Below, piece by piece: positions 1 to 9,853 of a stretch of DNA of 40,816 bases (position 1 is its first letter; the number at the start of each line of letters is the position of its first letter). This DNA comes from Gonium pectorale. Taxonomy: Eukaryota; Chlorophyta; Chlorophyceae; Chlamydomonadales; Volvocaceae. The stretch spans positions 373,557-414,372 of the forward strand of contig LSYV01000018.1 of NCBI GenBank assembly GCA_001584585.1, in the 5' to 3' direction. The notes beneath the pieces are model-generated. The model did not search any database. It saw only the letters and a program-made list of their open reading frames with translations, and was not told where the DNA came from. Both the position numbers and the translations under genes were made by a program.

Positions 1-165
1 GGGTGTGCGCGGTCCCATGTGGGTGCTGTGTGAGGGTGTGCGCGGTCCCATGTGGGTGCTGTGTGAGGGTGTGCGCGGTCCCATATGGGTGCTGTGTGAG
101 GGTGTGCGCGGTCCCATATGGGTGCTGTGTGAGGGTGTGCGCGGTCCCATATGGGTGCGCGCAAT
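1..165. repeat. 33-bp tandem repeat array, about five copies
   Basis: Five consecutive copies of a 33-bp unit beginning GGGTGTGCGCGGTCCCAT fill the left edge, so the array probably continues outside the window. The first two copies have CATGTGGG where the next three have CATATGGG, and the last copy decays after about 163. The period is a multiple of three, so several frames stay open, but the Cys/Val/Arg-rich translations look like a by-product of the repeat. There are no unique spacers, so this is a minisatellite and not a CRISPR array. Confidence 0.95.
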
Positions 166-1489
166 ACCCAACAGGTTCACACTGGGTCTGTAACAAGAGT
201 GCGGCGCGCTTTTGCGCATGGACCTGCTGCTGGGCACGGATTCGGATTCGGATTCAGATTACAGGCTTCCTACAGAGGGGCTGCTGCAGGATGCGCGAGC
301 TGAGCGCATTCGCTCCCGACCCGCCATAGCAGAGCGGGCGAAACGCCCTGTAGCGAGAGTCATTCTCCAGCAGGCGAACGTGGTCGGTTGGGCTGTTAAC
401 CAGTGGGGAGCCTGGGGCATGCCGGAGGTTCGCGCATTTCGTGTTTTGTTTGTATGGTCCAGCGCAACCGCTTTCCCGCCCTCAACAGCATGGGCTCCAG
501 GAGTGTGCGACGCACCTTGAGAGGAGTGACCCATGTTTTCCCACATTACCGGCCTCACAGCCTCGCCGCGTTGGGAACCTGTAATCCTGTGGCCTCTCCT
601 TGCATGTCGCTCTAGTCGTGCCAAGGAGGGTCCATGCCTCGGGGTTACTGCACGGGAAAGGGCCTTACAGTGCAGCTGCGTCCCCCGGTTGCTTGATGTG
701 GTGCAGTGGAGGCGTACCCTGCGGTCACAACCCCATGGCGCGCAGTACAAAGGCGCCTTAGTGCCGTACGCACAGCGATCCACTGTCCACGATCCCATGT
801 GCTGCACAGTAGCGTACTCAGCCTCATTAATGGTTGCAGGTGGCATCAACCAACGCACCCATAACCGCATCCAGTCTACCGTACACCTAACGTCCAACCG
901 ATAACATGCGGCTGTAGCCACTGCTCTTCCACACGGACCACGGCGATCGTGGCACGTAGGTTAACTACAGCACTCATACGGATCCCGTTGGTCGGCACAA
1001 TTACCAGCGGGCAGCGGCCGTGGAGAAGAAGAACGAAGAATCCCGGACGACGGTCGGACGGTGCATCCTAGAGGGGAAAGTACTTTCGGGTGGGACCAGC
1101 AAGAGTCCCGTGCTAGTAAGAGTGCACTTGCAAGCCGTTGATTGAGCCGTCACGGCTCTGGTACATCACGACACCCAAAACGACGCCCAAAACGAAGGAA
1201 CAAGCACGGCAGTAACAAGAAACAAAGTCTCACTATCATTGGTCACTCCCTCTTCCAATGATCATTCAATTTCTCCGTAACTTAGACCTGCCGCACTGGG
1301 GGCTATAGGGCGGGCGGGCAGTGAAACCGCAGAGGATGGCAGTGATGAGCAACGAGCTCTGTGGTGCGTGGAAGGCTCAACGCCCAACACTTGCTCGTTG
1401 CGCGCCACAGAGCAAGACCAAGGCCAAGACGCTCCACGCCAAGCTAGAAGCCGCCTGATGCCACTCCAGTGGTCACATCAGCGGGCATT
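166..1489. other. Gene-poor stretch, probably partly 3' UTR of the NLR-like gene
   Basis: No exon could be supported here on either strand. A short run of GATTCG-like hexamers lies at 238-260. The only TGTAA-type signal found downstream of the minus-strand NLR-like stop codon is the complement of TTACA at 665-669. If it is used, the 3' UTR is about 1.25 kb long and would include the inverted repeat at 1526-1676. Long open frames (for example 259-921 minus) lack family signatures and flanking splice structure. Confidence 0.4.
665..669 (-). terminator. Possible TGTAA polyadenylation signal of the NLR-like gene
   Basis: The plus strand reads TTACA, which is TGTAA on the minus strand. TGTAA is the usual green-algal (Chlamydomonadales) polyadenylation signal. 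It lies about 1.25 kb beyond the stop at 1916 and is the only candidate seen, so the assignment is weak. Confidence 0.25.
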
Positions 1490-1553
1490 GCGAATCCGAC
1501 TGCACGTCGTACATGCGTTGTGCGAATCCGACCGGACGTCGTACATGCGTTGT
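1490..1553. repeat. Two tandem copies of a 32-bp unit next to a hairpin
   Basis: 1490-1521 and 1522-1553 are direct copies of a 32-bp unit that begins GCGAATCCGAC and differ at three positions. The second copy overlaps the left arm of the inverted repeat at 1526-1583. The same sequence is therefore present three times locally: twice direct and once inverted. Confidence 0.9.
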
Positions 1554-1676
1554 ACATGCACATTGTGGTCTGTTCGCATGCTCAGTTCACGTTTGCAATG
1601 GTGCTTGGGCGCTTCGCAGAGCATGCGAACAGACCACAATGTGCATGTACAACGCATGTACGACGTCCGGTCGGAT
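1526..1676. repeat. Perfect 58-bp inverted repeat with 35-nt loop
   Basis: Bases 1526-1583 are the exact reverse complement of 1619-1676 (58 of 58), separated by a 35-nt loop at 1584-1618. Transcribed from either strand it would fold into one long perfect hairpin. No target-site duplication is evident at the ends. It may be a foldback/MITE-like element, a recent inverted duplication, or a small-RNA precursor. On the minus strand it lies 240-390 nt beyond the NLR-like stop codon, so it may sit in that gene's 3' UTR. Confidence 0.95.
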
Positions 1677-1915
1677 AGCGGCCGCCCTTTTATGTGCTCC
1701 TTGCTTCCCTCGGACATGCGTGCCCAAACGCCCCATCTTTCGCCTTTCCCCTGTCTTCCTTCCGTCCGACCGGCTGTCTCACTTTTCGGCTCTTTGTGCC
1801 GCAGAAACGCAAATCACTGCATTGGCGCCGCCGTCCCAGGTCTGCCCACAGTCGTCTAACCACGCGCGCTTCCGACCTCTCCCTCTCCCTCAGAATCACC
1901 TTCCCCTTCGGAACC

Positions 1916-4900
1916 TCAATCCTCCTCGTCCTCGTCCTCCTCGTCCTCCTCCTGCTCTTCCTCGTCGCTGCCCACCAGCGCGCGCGCCTCCGCACCCTTG
2001 CCCTGCGCCTCTAGGTTTTGCCGCAGCAGCAATGTCGAGTTGAGGGTGTCGTAGTGCTTCTCGCCCAGCACGCGGCGCTGGATCTCCACCACCCGCCGGT
2101 ACAGGGGCTCGGCGTCGGCGTACCTTCGGGCGGGCGTGTGTGGCAAGGGGCGGGTACGGCAAGCGGCGTGTTCTTACCGCCTTGCGAGTGCGTACGGCAC
2201 AAAGTGGTAGGGTAAAGCTGCAGATCGGTCTTGCGGGGGCGCCCGTGCAGGCGGGGCAGGGGAGCGCCGGGGCACCCGTGCAGGCGGGCTGCCGTCTCCC
2301 TGACGCGGCTATGGTCTCACGTGTAGAAGTACCCAGACGACTATGGGTTCACGGTACGTGCCAGCCAGCACAGAGCCGCGAGCGATGGTACAGCAAGGCA
2401 CTGCCACACTAGGCGCACACTTGCGCATGCCGGGAGCCCTCTCCAGACTTGTGAATAGGCAGGCCTGTTGTGGTGGCAACGCTGCTGCAAGTGTGCATCC
2501 GTGCGCCCAGCACATGTCCCACCTGCGCTGGTTGTTCACGTTGAACGCCAGCCACACCAGGGACATGACCGAGTTGGGGTGCTCCTCGCCCAGCACCGCC
2601 ACACGCGTCTCCAGGACCGACTTGAAAATCGGCTCAGCGTCCGCCATCCTGCGCGCACACGGTCCACACGTATGGGATACGGTCTGCAACTTGGTGGTCG
2701 TGCACCGCCCTCCAAGTTAGCGGAGGAAGCGACCCACGCGACCCACGCGGCCAACGCACACGTGTACGGTCCACGCGTTACGGTGAACATATATGTGGCA
2801 TCTACCGCTGTCGATACAGGTAATTCCAAATGCCGGTGCTGGAGAGCGGAACAGGGGCAAGCACTCCGGCAGCGGATACGAGGGCAAAGGGGGCAAAGGC
2901 TTAAGTCTGCTATTGGGCCTTCACCGGGGCTTGCGACTCCTGGTCCCAAGTTGCAGTTTGGTGGTCGTGCACCGCCCTCCAGGACAAAGGACGAAGCGAA
3001 GCAAACGGCCAAAGCGCCGGATGTACCCGCCCATGTACGGCAGTAGACGCACCTGCCCTGCTCGTTGAGGTTCGCCGCCACGGTGTTCTTGGAGTACAGC
3101 GCCTCGGGGTGGTCGGCGCTGTACAGCTGCGTCGTCAGCTCCAGCGCGCCCCGGTGCATTCGCTCCGCCTCGTCCCGGTCCTTCCACTGCCGCTGGATGT
3201 TCCAGGCCAGGAAGTGCAGCGCCCACGCCCCCAGGTGGCGGTGGTGGATCGGCAGCCCCTCCCTCCCCTCCGCCAGGTCCGGGCTGCCGGCGATGATCTC
3301 CTGCGCCCGGCGCGCCGCCGCCTCCCCCTGCCCGTGCATACGAAGCTGGAACAGCGACCAGGACAGGAGCAGCTGCACGCCGGCGGCGGCCGCCGGCGGC
3401 GCCGCCCCAGGCGGCGCGGCGCACAGTGCCTCCGCGGCTCCCTCTAGCCAAGTCCGCATCGCCTTGATCAGCCCCATCGAGTCGAGCAGGCTGTTGACTG
3501 CGTTGCATGCCACGGCGCCCAGCGCCACGGCGGCCGCCAGGTTGCCGGCCGCAGCCAGCTTGGCCAGCTTGGAGATGTCGTTCTCGTGGTCCCGCGCCAT
3601 GGTCAGGGCGATGCGCCACTCCTTGGCCGTGTAGTACATGGCGCCCCACTGCGCCAGGAGGCCGGACACGTACGTGGCAAAGCGGTCCTCAGCCTGCCGG
3701 CCCCACTCGGGCTCCAGCCGCTGCCCCAGCGCCGCCGCCGCCTCGCGCACCGCCATGTGCATGACGTACTGCCGCCGTACGCTGTTGTACTGCAGCATGC
3801 CGTCGCGGTACAGCAGCTGCAGGGTCACGAGCGCCTGGCGCGGCGGCGCCACCAGCACCGCGCCGGCGCCGTCCTCGTCGAAGCCCGAGGGGAATATGCA
3901 CAGGTGCGCCATGGCCAGCTGGTGCTTGCGCGCCAGGCAGCCCAGCACAAGCGCAAGCTGGGAGCTGGTCTGGCTGGCGCCGCCGCCGGCGGCTGCCGTT
4001 GCAGACGCCGCTGCCGCCGGCTGCAGGATGTCCTTCACGGTGGTGCGCCCCGCCGCGAGCGCCTCGCCCGCCAGGCGCACCACCAGCGGCACGCACGCGC
4101 ACGCGGCGCAGATGTCCCGCACCTCCTCCGGCGCCAGGTCCTCGCAGGTCCGGCGCAAAAGCTCGGCCGCCTCCTCCGGTCCCATGGCGCCCACCACCCG
4201 CGTCTCCAGCTTGGCGGCGCAGCCTGGCGGCAGCTCTAGCGGCTGCGGCGTGGGGCGGGACGTCACAACCAACTTGACCGCCCCGCTGCTCTCACCGCTG
4301 CCGCCGCCGCCAGCGGCGGTGGCGGTGAAGAGCTGCTCCAGAAGGCCGACCAGCTTTGCGCGTCCCTCCATCCCGGCGTTGAGCGCGTCCTCTGCGTTGT
4401 CCACCACCACCAAGAGCGACCCGCGGGTCACCAGCTGTCGCAGCTTGGAGGGAAGCTCCTCCTCCTGCGTGACAAAGAGGGAGAATGCTGATCAACGAAA
4501 CAGGTTGCAGGTACGCGAGCAGGTACCGTACGGAAGGAGCGGTTGATGGCGCAAGGCGGAGGCGCAGCAAGGCGGGGAAAGGACGGTGAGCATGTCCGAA
4601 GCTCCGGCGGCCACTACTGCTACAGTCGGAAAGCACGGGGCACCAGGCCCCTCTTAACACATGAAGGATCTCTATGGATCGGGCCACGTCGTTGCGCTGC
4701 GTCCGCGTCTGTGAATGTGCACCGACACCTTTCCTGCATTCCGCACACGCAGCAGGCCAGGCGCCCGTTACCGGGGTGCTGCTCTCGGGTTGCGGGCCCC
4801 AGAGCCCCGCAGATCCCGCCCGCAACCGGCCCCACCGCGATCGAGCCCCCACCTTCTCGGCGCCGACCGCGGTGCACACGCGCGCAACCACCTCGGCGGC

Positions 4901-7900
4901 GCTGCCCGCCTCGCGGAGGTCGGCCCACAGCGCGCCGCCGCCGACCGCCCCCGCGTCCACCAGCCGCCGGCCCACGTCAATTGCCAGGCTCGACTTGCCG
5001 TACCCGCCGTCCGCCAGCAGCAGCACCGCCCGGCTGCCGGGCTGGCACAGCTCCGCCACCAGCCCCGCCGCCTCGCTATCGCGGCCCGTGTACGCCGCGT
5101 CTACCGCGGGCAGCTGGCAGCGGTAGCCAGGCGGCAGCTGGCTAGGCGCGGCGGCGGCGGGCTTGCCCGCCGACGCCGCAGGCTCAGGAGGTTGCGCAGG
5201 CGGCGCCGGTGGCGGCGGTGCGCCGCCAGGGGCAGTGGCCGCCATTGCCGTTGGCATAGCCGTCGGAGGCGCCGCCATAGCCTCCGCCGCCGCTCCGACG
5301 GCGCCAGCGGCAGCGTTGAGCATGGCCGCCACCTCCTCCAGCACGTCTGCGTCGCCCCGGAAGGCCAGCCGCAGGTCGTACACGGATACGCGGGTGGGGT
5401 TGCCGTCGCGCTCCAGCTGCTGCTGCAGGCGGTCCTGGGCGTCCTGCGGTGCATTGGGGCGAATGAAGCGCATGGGGCGCGTGGGCGCACAACGGACGGG
5501 GCATTGTGTGTTCGGCGCCGCTCGCGCGCAAGAGACGACGAGGGGACACGGTGTTCTTGTCAGCGTGCTGGCAGCAAGGGCTGCAGCGGACTCACGGGCA
5601 AACCGGCATGGGCGGCCTGTTATCCCGTGGCCAGCGGTAGTGGCAGAATGCGACGGGGCCGCGGGAGCTCACGGGCGCAGACGCACCTGCCGCGTCAGTC
5701 GCTCAAACGCCCCCTCCATCCGTGCATGGCACCGCACCCTCGTTTCCCTTATCTGCTATACCAGCCCCCTGACCCGGCACCGCACCGCGCTGCGAACCCA
5801 CCGCACCGCACCGCACCACCACACCGCACCTTGTGCGACAGCAGCGACTTGAGCGCCGTCCGCTTGGGCTGCCCGACCGACTCCATGAGCTCGGGAAAGT
5901 CCTGCCAGAACACCGCCCACGGCACCTCCGCCTCGCCGCCGTACTGCGACTGCCAGAAGAGGCACAGGTCGGGCTGGCGGATGTGGCGGTGCGGCCCGGC
6001 CGCCTGCGCGCTCTTGATCAGGTTGGACACCGTGGCGATGGTTAGCGCCTGGCCGCTGTCCAGCAGAGCCATCACGGCGGCCAGCTTGGAGTCGTCGGCC
6101 GCCACCGCCTCCACGCCGCCCATCGCGGCCACCTGTGCCGCCACCAGCTCCGAGCGGTCCTGCGCGCGGGCAGCGTTGGGCCGCAGCGTTGGGCCGCAGC
6201 GTTGGGCCGCAGCGGTGAGTGTTAGGCACAGAGCAGATTGGGCAGGGTACGGCGGTGGAGGCTGGGCATGCAGCTAACACATGTGCGCACCCTGGACAAT
6301 GCAACGCTGGCAACATGGCCGTCAACGGCCGGGAGCCCCTGACGCGCGCAAGCGCCATTGTGCGCGCAACGGCGCTGCGTTGGCAAGCCCCAACAGAGCT
6401 GGAAAGTCGACGCGGATGCACAACGAGTATGGAACAACGCCACCAAGTTGTGTACACCGGCACGCTAGAGGCCCCGCTTACCGTGTACTCGGCCTGCCTG
6501 CGCAGCAGCGTCAGCGCCTCCGTCACCTGCGCGTTGGTGTCCACCCCCACCGTCAGCATCACGCTCTCCGTCAGCTGCGCCAGCTCCTCGCACAGCTCCA
6601 GGTGGCGCGCCTTGTCGGAGCCGCCCAGCAGCAGCTTGAGCACCACGTTGCGGCTGCGGTACTCCTCCGTGTACGACAGAATGTCCTGCACGCAGGTACA
6701 TACGACATCATGTACGGCACCTAGCGAATTGAGTTTGCGAAGGACCCAAAGATGGCCCAACCCGAACCCGTATTCCACAGAGCCGCACACACGCTCTCAG
6801 ATGCGTCGGTATGCTCCCGGGTGCCCGTCTTCTCCCGTAGCCGGAATACTTGAGCGGAGTGTTACTGAAGTAGAGAAATTCCGTATAATGCGCTTGTGGC
6901 AGGTGCCCTTGATAGGGACAGGACTCCAGCCTTCACTACCTTCTCTGACCATAACCCTAGACACGTTTGCATCGCCGCCACCGCCGCCACCACCAGGGTC
7001 TCGCCGTCGCCCCGGCTGCCCACCTGCAGCAGCTCGCGGTACTGTGTGACGGTGCGTTTGTAGGAGCCCTTCTGCCCCAGCGTGTCCGCGTACTCGAGCA
7101 GCAGGTCCAGGAAGGCGGCGGCACGGTCACGGAGCGCACCGATGTTGTCCGCGTTCACCAGCGCCTGCACCCGGGTGAAGCGGCAAACAGGGGAGGTGGG
7201 CCCCCGACGTGAGGGCCGTACCAGGCACCTCCTGTACTGAGTACCAAAGCGTGTGCCCAGATGCACGATGGTGGGGACCTGTCAAACGCCATGGTTCTTG
7301 CAACGATTACTTACTGCCTTCCTCCGACGCTCATGCATTAACGTCTCTTCATCGCCACCGAAACACCCGCCCACCCATACATCAGGTGCAACTAAGCCGG
7401 GCAATTAGTAGCCGATTCCTCTTTTGGTCGCAAGCCCAAAGCCAGGGCAGGATCGCGCACCATGCCGTACATGCCGTACCTGGTCGGCCATCTGCAAGAT
7501 CTTGAGCAGCAAGTTGGCTGCCTCGGCGCCGGGGAAGGGCAGGCTGGGGCCCAGCGCCTCCAGCGCCACGCACCCGGCCTTGACGCCAAGCTTGACGGCC
7601 GCCTGCGGTGCGCGCGTGTGCGTTGATGGAGGGGAGCGAGAGAGCGGGGAGGGATCACCCACGTGTGGGGCAGAGCGCATAGGAGGACCGGCCGGCAAGG
7701 TATTGTCGGTAAGCTATTAGCCGCCAGCTGTGCTACAACCAGTGGTCATACATGCGGTAATCAGCAACTACGGTACGCACCATGAGTTTCCCCTTGGACT
7801 TCGCCGAAGCAGCCGCGGTGGCTGCATCCTTCTCTTGTTGCTGTGACTCCTCCCTGGGCTGCACCGTCACCTCTCTCCGTTGTATGTGGATGACAGCCGT

Positions 7901-8357
7901 GGTGGTGGTAGACGACACGCCATGCTGTCCACCCGTGGACGGCTCAACAGGCACGCCGTCTGCGACCGTCACGTTAGACGTCTGTGCATTAGCGGTGCTA
8001 GGCTGAGGGCTAGGCCCTTGATTCTGCTCGCGGCCAGTGGCGCGTTTGGACTGCGGCAGGAGCCTGTCGCGGTACTGCAGGAGCCGCTGGCGGTCAAGCG
8101 ATTCCCCCACGCCCGCCCTCCGTAGGAACTGCGTGGGTGTTGGGAAAGGGAATAAAGGGCGAGTTCATGGCTGACGAAGGGAGGTAAGTGAAACGACTTG
8201 GCATGAGAAGTTGTGTCGCGTGTGCGCCGTCCGCGCCGTGTGAAGGTACCTCGTCGTTCCAGCCCGCTACGATGTGGCCTTCGTCGTCGGCTAGCTTAGC
8301 CTTGTAGCACTGTAGCCCTTGCGGCAGCGTGGAGAACCAAACGCCCACATCCTGCAT
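1916..8357 (-). CDS. NLR-like protein: SAM-like, HeLo/MLKL-like helical bundle, NB-ARC, TPR
   Basis: Ten exons agree in phase: 8357-8250, 8128-7781, 7602-7480, 7164-7024, 6685-6482, 6159-5830, 5443-4853, 4464-3053, 2648-2523, 2123-1916 (about 1196 residues). Residues 3-62 resemble a SAM domain. Residues 153-308 form an amphipathic helical block starting KLGVKAGCVALEALGPSLPF, like the four-helix bundles of MLKL, HeLo and RPW8 proteins. Residues 309-460 are unclassified, then an Ala/Pro linker. NB-ARC: P-loop GGYGKSS (564-570), Walker B LLVVVDNAED (632-641), VTSR (682-685), VPLVV in the GLPL position (740-744), an RNBS-D-like HLCIFPSGFDEDGA, and MHM (850-852) where plant NLRs have MHD. About three 42-residue kinesin-light-chain TPRs precede an acidic tail. 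STAND ATPases of this kind are ligand-gated switches; a cell-death or defence role is inferred. Weakest points: the first exon and the 5443 acceptor. Confidence 0.82.
2685..2981. repeat. Direct 30-bp repeat pair inside an NLR-like intron
   Basis: A 30-bp segment at 2685-2714 recurs at 2952-2981 with two mismatches (shared core TGGTGGTCGTGCACCGCCCT). Both copies lie in the intron between the NB-ARC/TPR exon and the next TPR exon (2649-3052). They could be remnants of a local duplication. Confidence 0.8.
6171..6209. repeat. Three tandem copies of a 13-bp unit beside a splice acceptor
   Basis: The unit CAGCGTTGGGCCG is repeated exactly three times and then decays. On the minus strand the array lies immediately upstream of the CAG acceptor at 6162-6160 of the NLR-like gene, where a polypyrimidine tract would be expected. 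Confidence 0.9.
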
Positions 8358-8412
8358 GCCCAGGCGCCAAGCTGAGCGACTTCGAGCACTGGCAGATTCA
8401 TTTGCATTGCAT

Positions 8413-8418
8413 TTTATA
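8413..8418 (-). promoter_or_regulatory. TATA box candidate of the NLR-like gene
   Basis: On the minus strand TATAAA, within ATATAAAATG, lies about 56 nt upstream of the chosen ATG at 8357. This spacing would leave a short 5' UTR of roughly 25-30 nt. It supports the chosen start but no transcript evidence is available. Confidence 0.45.
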
Positions 8419-9476
8419 TGTGTACCCTGAGGCTCCATTCCTCAAGAGGCTTGTTGGGCACTGTAGCGCTCGGCACCGTTGCGCGCTCCGCGGACGCTCC
8501 ACAGCCCATATTCGGTCTGTATCTGATATCTTGGGAATTACTCTACAAATGCAGTTTACGCTGTCTTCGCAACCCTGTGATCCAGGACACTCAGGTACAG
8601 TGGCCCTTTTATGGTCGCTGCATCAACGCTATCAATACTATGCATAAGTTTGTGTTAACAAGCAATGAGGGGCTCGCTAAGCCTTTGTACTGCAGTTACG
8701 TCCGTATGCCAACTAACTCAACACGGCCGTCGAGACTCGAGAGCTCGGTCTGACAGGAACTGAAGGGCTTGATGAGTCTGGAACATCAGGGCCACCAAAT
8801 GTATTGGAATGCTGCTTTGAGTGCATTTTGAGGCGTGGGGGAACCCGTACTCCTGCCGGTTTTTTTGGACTCCTGCAGGGACATGCCTGCGTTAGATTTG
8901 GACCAAGCTCGCTCTTGTCCTTTGAACGGCCCGCAATCTGATGATCTTAATCTTGCACGTTGGAGTCCAGCCAGCATGCATCGGGCAGGGGTCTGGCAGG
9001 TCTGGCCGTGAGGGCCGTGAGACTAACGCGGCGGTCCGTTGCAGACCCACATCAGGGCAGTGCGGCGTTGGTTGCCCGTCAGGTCGGGGTAAATAGCCTT
9101 CTATTTTTCTTTTTAGGAAGTATGGCATCGACCACGTCAACGCAGGCCGACGCAAGCTGAGCCCTAGTAGGGCACCTTGGGTGCAGGAATCGCAAACAGC
9201 CCGAGCTGAACTTGAAGCTGGTTGCGACAGGGACTCGAGCGGGCAGGAGAGGAGGTGTATGTTGAAGTATATTTACCATGTACATATGTGTGAGTTTCGA
9301 GGGCGTGCCTAGCTTGCCCGCTCACACACAACAACCTTGGATGATGGCACGGGGTATGCATCCCCGAGCCATCCCCCCCAAAATTGCCAACCACTTCGGA
9401 GCCCTTGACTTGACAGGTGAGGGCTATACACCCAGGCCCTCCCGCACCGAAAAAGCATAGTTGCGGCTTGTAAGAG

Positions 9477-9514
9477 GCGGGCTCCCTCTTTCTCTGCAGA
9501 TTTCTCCTTTTTAA
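9477..9514. repeat. Dispersed element, copy 1
   Basis: This 38-bp segment, with the core GGGCTCCCTCTTTCT, recurs at 14107-14144 in an intron of the coiled-coil gene with about seven mismatches. It may be part of a short interspersed element whose full boundaries cannot be set from two copies. Confidence 0.65.
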
Positions 9515-9824
9515 GGAAATTGTCCAATCGCAGTAAGGAGTGTCAATCAGTACGGCTCGCACCGAGCACCGGTACGGAGCACATGCACTTGCGGCTTGGG
9601 GTCGCGGCATCAGTAACCAGGAGGCATGTAAAGAGTCACACGGACCAACCCAACAGTGTTGCGTGTCTGCTGCCTTGCCGGCCAAACGGTAATTAAAAAA
9701 TTGCAAGACCGATGTGTCAAGAAAGCCGCCACCTTCAAGGCCGCTGCAGTCTTCGCCGCAAACACCGCAATGCAACCGACCGTAGCGGCATCGCCATGTG
9801 CGAAGCTCGCCCTACGACGAGCGC

Positions 9825-9829
9825 TTACA
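9825..9829 (-). terminator. TGTAA polyadenylation signal candidate of the coiled-coil gene
   Basis: TTACA on the plus strand gives TGTAA on the minus strand about 25 nt after the stop codon at 9856-9854. The implied 3' UTR would be very short for a green alga, so a further signal outside this stretch may be the real one. Confidence 0.35.
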
Positions 9830-9853
9830 CTATTGTTGCCAGCGGCAAATTCG

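Larger units (their letters stand above)
8419..9853. other. Intergenic region between two co-oriented genes
   Basis: No exon with flanking splice sites or a recognisable family was found on either strand. The region should contain the promoter of the NLR-like gene and the 3' end of the coiled-coil gene. It also holds one copy of a dispersed 38-bp element at 9477-9514. Confidence 0.5.

Noticed and set aside
1..165. CRISPR-like direct repeats
   Set aside because: Copies are contiguous with no spacers, and the context is eukaryotic nuclear DNA.
3..329. Cys-rich plus-strand open frame over the tandem array
   Set aside because: Its repetitive translation follows directly from the 33-bp period, and the frame quality ends with the array.
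259..921. 220-codon minus-strand open frame
   Set aside because: No family pattern, no hydrophobic core or splice structure, and composition typical of random GC-rich frames. It overlaps other equally open frames.
1368..2043. Plus- and minus-strand frames across the palindrome
   Set aside because: They exist because both strands of an inverted repeat lack stops. Their translations mirror each other and match nothing recognisable.
4715..6277. 520-codon plus-strand open frame
   Set aside because: Arg/Ala/Pro-rich antisense shadow of the NB-ARC and upstream exons, which show clear motifs on the minus strand.
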